Source: Zizania palustris
Taxonomy: Eukaryota > Streptophyta > Magnoliopsida > Poales > Poaceae
Reading direction: 5' to 3'
NCBI GenBank assembly: GCA_019279435.1
Contig: JAAALK010000286.1
Location: forward strand, 23,145,931-23,209,930
DNA: 64,000 nt
The translations under genes were made by a program, and so were the position numbers. This document shows, one piece after another, positions 57,029-64,000 of the stretch. Every line of letters begins with the position of its first letter. The first letter of the stretch is position 1. Below the pieces are notes generated by a model. The model ran no database searches. It was not told where the DNA came from and saw nothing but the letters and a program-made list of their open reading frames with translations.

Positions 57029-59713
57029 GTGATCATGACTTCTCCTAGCAAGGTCCCGTCCTTGGAAGCCTATGGCTATAACTATTGGAAGACTCGCATG
57101 CGAGCCTATCTCATGAGCCAGGGCTCGGACATCTGGGACATTTGCGTTCACGACACGTTTGTTATATTGCCAGTTGCTGAGCATGGTACTCTTGGTATCA
57201 TTGCCCAGCATCTGAGCAATAGTAAAGCTGTGAACATTCTCTTTTCTGGTTTAGGTCCCACTGAGTTTGAGCGTGTGAGCCATCTCTTCACTACGAGAGA
57301 GATCTGGGCTACCCTCAAGGCACACCATGAGGGAACAGCTCAGGTCAAGGCTCGGCTCTATCAGACCTACCGGCGTGAGTACGAGAACTTCACACAGAAG
57401 TCGGGTGAATCTGTTGAAGCATTGTTTGGTTGTTTTCAATCGATCATTAACAAGCTTCGGGACAACAAGGCTGAGGGTGCTCAGTTAGTCTCAGATCACG
57501 AGCAGGCGCTCAAGGTTCTCCATACCTTGGACCCAAAGATCTGGAAGATCAAGGTATCCTCTATCGTTGAGAGCACTTCTTACGATACCTTGACCATTTC
57601 TGAGTTATTTAGCAAGCTGAAGGCCACTGAGGTAGATATCCAGCTGAGATCAAATCTCACTAGCTCTGGATCAAAATCCCTGGCCCTTGCTACACCTTCT
57701 GTTGATCCCACTTCAGTGAGCTGTGCTAGGTTCTCTTTGACGTCTATCACTGAGGACCAGCTTGAGTCTTTGGGAGATGATGATTTGTGTCTTTTTAACA
57801 ATCGGGTGTGTCGTGTCTATGACAAAAGGATGTTCAAAAGACACGGCACAAAATCCGGGTGCTTTGAGTGTGGTGATCCAGGACACTTCATCGCCGACTG
57901 CCCCAAGCGCAATGGACACAAGAAGGGCACCGGTGGTGGCTTCCATGACTCCGGCAAGCACGACAGCTCTTCCTTCAACAAGGGCAAGCCGAAGACCAGA
58001 TTCTTCAAGAAGGCCCTGAAGGACTACCGGCGAGAGAACAAGAAGCGCGACAAGGCCTTCTTCGCCGAGATGGAGAAGAGCTACTCCAAGCAGTCCACGT
58101 CTTCTTCCTCTTCATCAAGCTCAAGCGATGAGGAGATCGGTATCAAGAAGGGGAAAGACAAGGATGATCCAGTGGGCCTCTGCTTCATGGCTTTCGGGGA
58201 CAGACCGAAGAGCCACTCACACCAGCGCCGAAGATCCCGCAAGAGCTTCTGCTCAATGGCTCTTGGGGATAAGGAAGAAAAGAGCTCCTCCGACGACTCC
58301 GACGATGACAACGAAAAGGTATCATCCTATGAACGTGAAATCGTTGATTTACTTGAAAGCAATCGTCGGGAGTTGAAATATCGGGAAAAACTGCTTAGGG
58401 GGGCCAAGAAGAGAATAGATGAGTTAGAGAGTGAGCTTGTCATAGCCAATGGCAGAATTGAGAGTCTATCTTCTTTCCCTTTCTTGGGTGATAGCAGTGA
58501 GTGCTCGAGGTGTGAGGTGCTTCTGTGTGACCTGTCGACTCTGAAGTCCAGGTACACAGAAAGGGTTGATGAGAGGGACACTTTGGCCACTGAGCTTGAA
58601 AGCGCTCAGCTGGAGCTGAAAGATGCTCAAGCCACTATCGTCGCACCCTGTGTTAATTGCCCATCTCATCTAGCTGCCTTAGTTTAGCTGAAATCCAAGG
58701 GCGATGAGCATTTGGTTGATTTGGAGAGGTTGAGAACTGAGCTTGCACAGACTAGGCGAGAGCTTAAGACACTATCAGTTCCACCCACTGTCTATGAGAA
58801 CTGTTTGTCTCTTAGAATGGAATTGATCAAGCTGAAAGCCGAAAAGTCTGTCCAAGTAGAGAGTGAGTGTGAGACCTGTTTGTCTCAAGTGGAGGTTCTA
58901 GCTTCCTTGAGAGAGGAGCTAGTTGATTCTCAGAATGAGAACTTTTACCTCCGTTCTATCCTGAGTTGGATCAGTGCCAGAGAGCCACAACTCGGCATGA
59001 TGATCCAGCAGTTCAAGAGGCAAGATGGGTTTAGGGTAGGTTACACCTACACCAAGGCTGATTTTGAGAGTGCCATTAGCCGGGCAGTGGAGTGGAGTAA
59101 AATGACTCCTGAGCAGAGATACCCTAAGACTCACTCCACTGAGTCCTCCCAGGCTTGTCAGCCCAAGGATGGAGTGATTTATGAACCACCCAAAGCTCCA
59201 CCCAAGAAGCCTATCTGGGTTCCAAAGCCCAAACACCTCCACTCTTCTCTAGACTCTCTTCCTGGACCCTCTCAACCTAAGAAGACTACACCTAACACCA
59301 CCAAGCCCAAGTATCCCAAGTCTCAACCACACCCCAAGAAGCCCACCTATCATTGTGAGTACTGTCAGAGAGACAGGCATCTTGCGGAGTTTTGCTTCAG
59401 GAGGAAGCGAGTTGAGAGAGCAGAGCATGTTCGTGTTGATCAGGAGCATTTCTACCAGCAGGGTGGTAGACTGAGAGTTCCTCGACGCGGGGAGAGGCTG
59501 GAGGCCAGGCCGCGTCGTGTAGGTGGTGGTAGAGGAGACGGTTTTTTTGCCCGTGCTCCAGTTGGTGGTGGTCGTTTCGGCAGAGCTCCAGGCCGTTTTG
59601 GCTACGGTCCTGGACCTCGTGGCCGAGGCTTTAGGCAGAACCGAGGACCGCGCTTTGAGCCGCATTTTGGTCCGAACTCTCATGATGATTTCTGCTTTCC
59701 GTCTTTTGAGTAG
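57029..59713 (+). pseudogene. copia-2 gag, one internal stop
   Basis: Starts MTSPSKVPSLEAYGYNYWK at 57029. UBN2-type gag region to residue ~215, first zinc knuckle CFECGDPGHFIADC at residue ~277, Lys/Gly-rich stretch, Ser-run (about 58099-58125), acidic patch, then a long coiled coil. TAG at 58685-58687 breaks the frame, which continues unchanged (HLVDLERLRTELAQTRREL). A second knuckle CEYCQRDRHLAEFC lies at about 59353-59394, then an Arg/Gly-rich tail (RGGG-type, 59460-59690). A TAG at 59711 precedes MARHWF, and a frameshift follows before the protease. Architecture is the same as copia-1 gag. Confidence 0.88.
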
Positions 59714-62700
59714 ATGGCTCGACACTGGTTTATCTCTTTTGCTAAACCTGGTGCCGGACCATTTGCTCCCACTTACAGCCACTGATTGTGCAGGATTGGG
59801 GATTGGAGAACATTTGGATTATGGACTCAGGATGCTCTCGCCACATGACGGGACATCGCAGATGGTTCTCCAATCTCACTCCCCCGAGCTCCAAAGAGTA
59901 CATCACTTTTGGGAACAGTGGTCAAGGGAAAGTAAGTGACATTGGCTCAATTCGCATTTCAGACCATTTTTCCTTGAAGAATGTTGCTTTAGTTAAAAAT
60001 CTGAACTTTAACTTGATTTTGGTTTCGCAACTTCTTGAGGATGGTTTGGAAGTGCGTTTTAAGAAGGGCAATTCTTCTGTGTTTGATTCTAGAGGGTCTT
60101 TGATTTGCCAGATCTTACCTTTTGGTAAAGTTTTCCGAATTGACTTCTCTAGTTCTTTTGGCCCTTCTCGCTGTTTGATAGCTGAATCTTCTTCTGAGCT
60201 CTAGAAGTGGCATAGGAGATTAGGTCATTTGAGTTTTGATCTGCTAGTCAGGTTAAGCTCTATGGACCTCATCCGAGGATTGCCCAAGCTTAAAATGGAG
60301 AAATATCTAGTGTGTCATCCCTGTCGTCATGGGAAAATGGTTGCCGCTTCTCACTCACCTGTGACTCAGGTGATGACTTCGTATCCGGGCGAGCTTTTAC
60401 ACTTGGACACTATTGGTCCAGCTCGGGTGCGGTCAGTCGGTGGGAAGTGGTACGCACTTGTCATTGTTGATGACTTTTCTCGATTCTCGTGGGTTTTCTT
60501 TTTGGAGTCTAAGGATGAAACGTTTCAGTTTGTTCATGACCTGATTTTGAAGCTGAAGAATGAGAACAATGGTCGGATGCGAGCAATTCGCTCCGACAAC
60601 GGCTTTGAGTTCAAGAACTCTCAGTTCGTCAGCTTCTGTAGTGATCAAGGTCTTGACCATCAGTTTTCTTCTCCTTACACTCCCCCACAGAACGGCGTTG
60701 TGGAACGAAAGAACCGCACGCTAGTCGAGATGGCCAGGACGATGCTCAATGAGCACAGGACTCCTAGGCGTTTTTGGGCTGAAGCCATGAACACGACTTG
60801 CTATATGGCCAACCGCATTTTTCTTAGAGCTTACCTAGGTAAGACCTCATATGAGTTGCGGTTTGGCAGACAGCCCAAGGTGAGCCACTTGCGAGCATTT
60901 GGCTGCAAGTGCTTTGTGCTCAAGAAGGGAGGGCATTTGGACAAGTTTGAGTCTCGTTGCTGGGACAGTGTTTTTCTTGGCAACGCTTTGCATTCTCGAG
61001 GCTTCCGTGTTTGGAACCTCAAATCCCAGCTGCTTGTCGAGACTTGTGAGGTTTCATTTGATGAGTCCTTGCCTTCTTTGACTTCTTCTTTTGAGCCTTC
61101 TGATGGTGAGCTTGGAGAGTCCATCTTCGAGGAAGATGAGGATACTCCAGCCACTAATGAGGGTGGGCCTTCTGCACCCTCAGCAGAGCCCACACCTTCT
61201 GAGACTTCGACTGAGGACGAGGGCGGACCTCTGATCACTTCTTCCACTTCGATCGAGCCCCCTCAATCGAGTCCAGAGGTGTCAGCTGCTGACTCCGATG
61301 AGGTGACTTCAGATCACCAGGGAACCCGAGCAGTTCAGCGTGATCACCCCTCAGAGCTCATCATCGGTGATTTGACTGAAAGAACTCTACGTTCGTCTAC
61401 CTCTCTTGCTGTGTTTGCTAAATCTGCTTTTGTTGCATCTTTTGAGCCCAGAGATGTTTCTCATGCTCTTTCTGATTCTAATTGGATTAACGCTATGCAA
61501 GAAGAGCTTGAAAACTTTGTCCGTAATCGGGTTTGAACACTAGTTGAGCCGCCACCAGGATGCAACCCCATAGGCACCAAGTGGGTATTCAAGAACAAAC
61601 AAGGTGAAGATGGGGTTGTGGTGCGCAACAAAGCTCGACTAGTTGCCCAGGGTTACTGCCAGAAGGAAGGTATTGACTTTGAAGAAACCTTCGCTCTTGT
61701 TGCCCGTCTTGAGTCCATTCGCATTCTCTTAGATTTTGCCGCTTCGAAGGGTTTTAAGCTTTTTCAAATGGACGTTAAGAGTGCTTTTCTGAACGGGTTC
61801 ATAGAGGAAGAAGTTTATGTTAGGCAACCCCCCGGTTTTGAGAACCCCAAGTTTCCTCGACATGTTTTTAAATTGCATAAAGCTTTAAATTACTCAGAGA
61901 TGCTTCAGATTTCTTAGTCGCTTAGATTTACGTGGATGTTATTATCTTTGGCGGTACTACTGATTCTCTTGTGTCCAAGTTTTCTGAGCAGATGCACAGC
62001 GAGTTTGAGATGAGCCTCATGGGTGAGCTCAAATACTTCTTAGGGCTCCAGATCAAGCAGACCAAGGACGGCACCTTCATCCACCAAGGTAAGTACACTC
62101 GTGACATGCTTAAGAAGTTTGACTTTGGTGGGGAGTTGAAGCCGCAGATGACCCCAATGGGCACGTCTGGAGGATTGGACAAGGACGAGAGCGACATCAA
62201 GGTCAACGAGAGGGAGTTTCGAGGGATGATCGGTTCGCTGCTGTACTTGACGGCGACAAGACTGGACATTCAGTTTGCCGTGGGGCTGTGCGCGCGCTTC
62301 CAGTCTTCACCTCGCGCGTCTCATCGGCAGGCTATCAAGCGCATCTTCAGGTATCTTACTTATGCGCCTGATCTTGGTCTTTTCTATTCAGCATCATCAT
62401 CTCTTGATTTATCTGGCTTTTCGGACGCTGACTTTGGTGGGTGCCGGTTGGATCGCAAGTCGACTTCCGGTACTTGCCAGTTTCTTGGTTCTTCTCTTGT
62501 CTCTTGGTCTTCTCGAAAGCAATCTGGAGTTGCTCTTTCGACCACTAAGGCTGAGTATGTAGCTGCTGCCAGCTGCTGCTCACAGTTGGTTTGGATGATT
62601 TCCACTCTACGAGATTTTGGGTTGTTCTTTCCTACCAGAGTTCCTTTGTTTTGCGACAGCACCAGTGCAATTAGTGTAGGGAAAAACCCATGTCTCCATT

Positions 62701-62849
62701 CAAAAACCAAACACATTGATGTGCGCTTTCACTTTCTGAGGGATCAATATGAGAAAGGTGTCATTGACCTTGTTCATGTTGATACCCATCATCAGTTGGC
62801 TGACATTTTCACCAAACCCCTAGATCAGTCTACCTTTGAGCGTTTATGA
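59714..62849 (+). pseudogene. copia-2 pol, with stops, a deletion and a changed RT catalytic motif
   Basis: Protease IMDSGCSRHMTG (about 59817-59852). GAG-pre-integrase zinc region after a stop at 60202 (HRRLGHLSF, CHPCRHGK). Integrase core with LHLDTIGP, RSDNGFEFKN and VVERKNR (60400-60720), then an acidic Ser-rich linker. RT starts after a stop at 61534: KARLVAQGYCQ, MDVKSAFLNG. Near 61888 about 97 bp found in copia-1 are missing, shifting the frame and removing the conserved stretch after KAL. A TAG at 61923 follows, and the RT motif reads YVDV instead of YVDD (61929-61940). RNase H is otherwise good (FSDADFGG, KAEYVAAA, HQLADIFTKPLD). Stop at 62847-62849. Confidence 0.9.
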
Positions 62850-64000
62850 GGGGATTTGGGTGTTGTGTATCCTTTCTAGGATATTTTGCATCAGTTTTCC
62901 TTCTTCTTTACTCTTTTCTTGAGTATTTTTGTGTGTGTTCATATCTTGCATATTCACATATCACACCTTAGAGCTGCTTCTGTTATATGATTGAACTTCT
63001 TTACTTATTCTAGCTGGTACATGCTTTTGAATACTTGTCAATGATCATGCTTTAGTTCAGTTCACTTGATATGTCTGATATCTGTCATATGCATGGCTTT
63101 TATGCTTTAAAACTTGAAAAATGATCACCATTGCTTCTGGTAACTAGCATGTGTAGGCTGAATGTTTTTGCTATCTGTTACTTGCCTTGTAGCTAGTTCC
63201 TGACTTAGATGCAAACATGCAACTTGGACATCTTTCTGCTTTAAAACATGGAAATGTGCTATAAAATGATGAAAAATCAAGAAAAATGAAAATTCCATGC
63301 CTCTTTATGCATTACTTGCAAAGAACCAGGTGGGTTTGCTTTGTCGCATTGCATTGTTCTGGACTGCGTACCATAGCACTTTGGTATGAACTAGGATAAT
63401 GTAGTGTATGTCAAGACCAATGTCTTAATCTTCTGATGGTCCAGATCTGTCATAGGCTTGACTTGGTCGGTCAGCATAAGGTTTGACATGCAAATAACCC
63501 CTGGCATAAATGAAAAAGAGAAAAGAAAAAGCCTGAAATTTGAAATGATAGCAAGTTTGCTGAAGCATTTTTTGGACAATGCTTATCTTGGTAGATATCA
63601 GTTAGCTTTTGCATCTCATGCTTTACCTTGCTTGTCAACTGGAAAATGTGGTGATGCTTTTGTTTGCAAAATTGAACATGTGTGCTAATGACTTTCTTTA
63701 GATATCATCTGTTGCACTGATCATGCCATGTATCGTTAACAGTATGTCTTTTGCTGTATCTGTTAGATGTTGTAATTGCAGTCAATCATATCTGAGAAGC
63801 ATGCTTTATTCACTCCTTATGCACCACAGTTGCATTCATTACATATTTTGAGGGGGAGTTGCGTTTCAGGGGGAGTCTGGTTCTCTTTTGAGTGCTTGAT
63901 GACTTCACTTGTCAACAAGGGGGAGAAAATTTGGGATCAGAGTTTAAGGGGGAATTTTTGCCTCGCTTGTTCTTACTCTGTTGATATCCTTGATGTTCTG
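62850..64000 (+). promoter_or_regulatory. copia-2 3' non-coding region with multiple polypurine-like tracts
   Basis: The block at about 63325-63510 (aggtgggtttgctttgtcgc, aggataatgtagtgtatg, caaataacccctggcata) matches copia-1 35418-35610. From 63848 on, at least four GGGGGAG-type tracts appear (63852, 63870, 63919 and 63949). The 3' LTR has not started by 64000. Confidence 0.8.

Larger units (their letters stand above)
54988..64000 (+). mobile_element. Ty1/copia LTR retrotransposon, Sirevirus-like (copia-2), continues past the window
   Basis: 5' LTR about 54988-56969 (left border uncertain by ~60 bases because the 3' LTR is not in the window), primer site, long gag with two CCHC knuckles, pol, a shared non-coding block and multiple polypurine-like tracts. 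It closely parallels copia-1 in design and is clearly related, but not the same family: LTRs and gag differ widely. It is inserted in gypsy-3 RT. Confidence 0.88.

Overview
The window is nuclear DNA of a grass (Poaceae). The evidence is a plant A20/AN1 zinc-finger gene with a 5'-UTR intron, chromovirus, Tat-type, Sirevirus and CACTA elements of grass type, and a GC-rich Pack-MULE-like element. I cannot name the species. Apart from the one gene at the left edge, nearly everything I can identify is transposable element, much of it nested. There are no tRNA or rRNA genes and no CRISPR array.

Layout. (1) 1-3397: intergenic DNA, then a minus-strand stress-associated-protein gene (coding 1394-1875) with a probable 1.4-kb 5'-UTR intron; its AN1 finger is broken by a one-base frameshift. 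(2) 3398-4404: a Mutator-like element with ~120-bp terminal inverted repeats and a 9-bp target duplication, sitting just upstream of that gene. (3) 5315-39968: a CACTA transposon, about 4.7 kb by itself, swollen to 34.65 kb by nesting. Its ends are CACTAC..GTAGTG and it is flanked by AAC on both sides. A Sirevirus-like copia element (copia-1, 8252-38191, TSD caaac) sits in its TNPA-like gene. Copia-1 in turn contains a chromovirus-like gypsy element on the plus strand (gypsy-1, 10906-23146, TSD cattg) and a minus-strand gypsy element (gypsy-2, 24613-31646, TSD t[a/c]tac). (4) 39972-41758: unassigned sequence and a fragment of a gypsy-type (Transposase_28-like) protein. (5) 41759 to about 47115: a second, CACTA-like element with captured exon-like pieces, two of them matching UDP-N-acetylglucosamine pyrophosphorylase, plus a PIF/Harbinger-type MITE and 0.5-kb tandem repeats. 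(6) 47115-47930: a LINE remnant. (7) 49002-64000: three nested LTR elements. A minus-strand copia remnant (copia-3) is interrupted by a minus-strand Tat-like gypsy element (gypsy-3) with a second RNase H. Gypsy-3 is cut by a plus-strand Sirevirus-like copia (copia-2) that runs off the right edge.

Relations. Nesting gives a strict order: CACTA, then copia-1, then gypsy-1 and gypsy-2. LTR divergence by eye (copia-1 highest, gypsy-2 about 3-4%, gypsy-1 about 1.5%) agrees with it. Most coding regions carry premature stops where Gln, Trp or Arg codons are usual, the pattern expected from deamination of methylated cytosines. Gypsy-1 is the most intact element, with one in-frame stop seen. Copia-1 and copia-2 share a conserved non-coding block and several polypurine-tract-like motifs before the 3' LTR, which is typical of Sireviruses.
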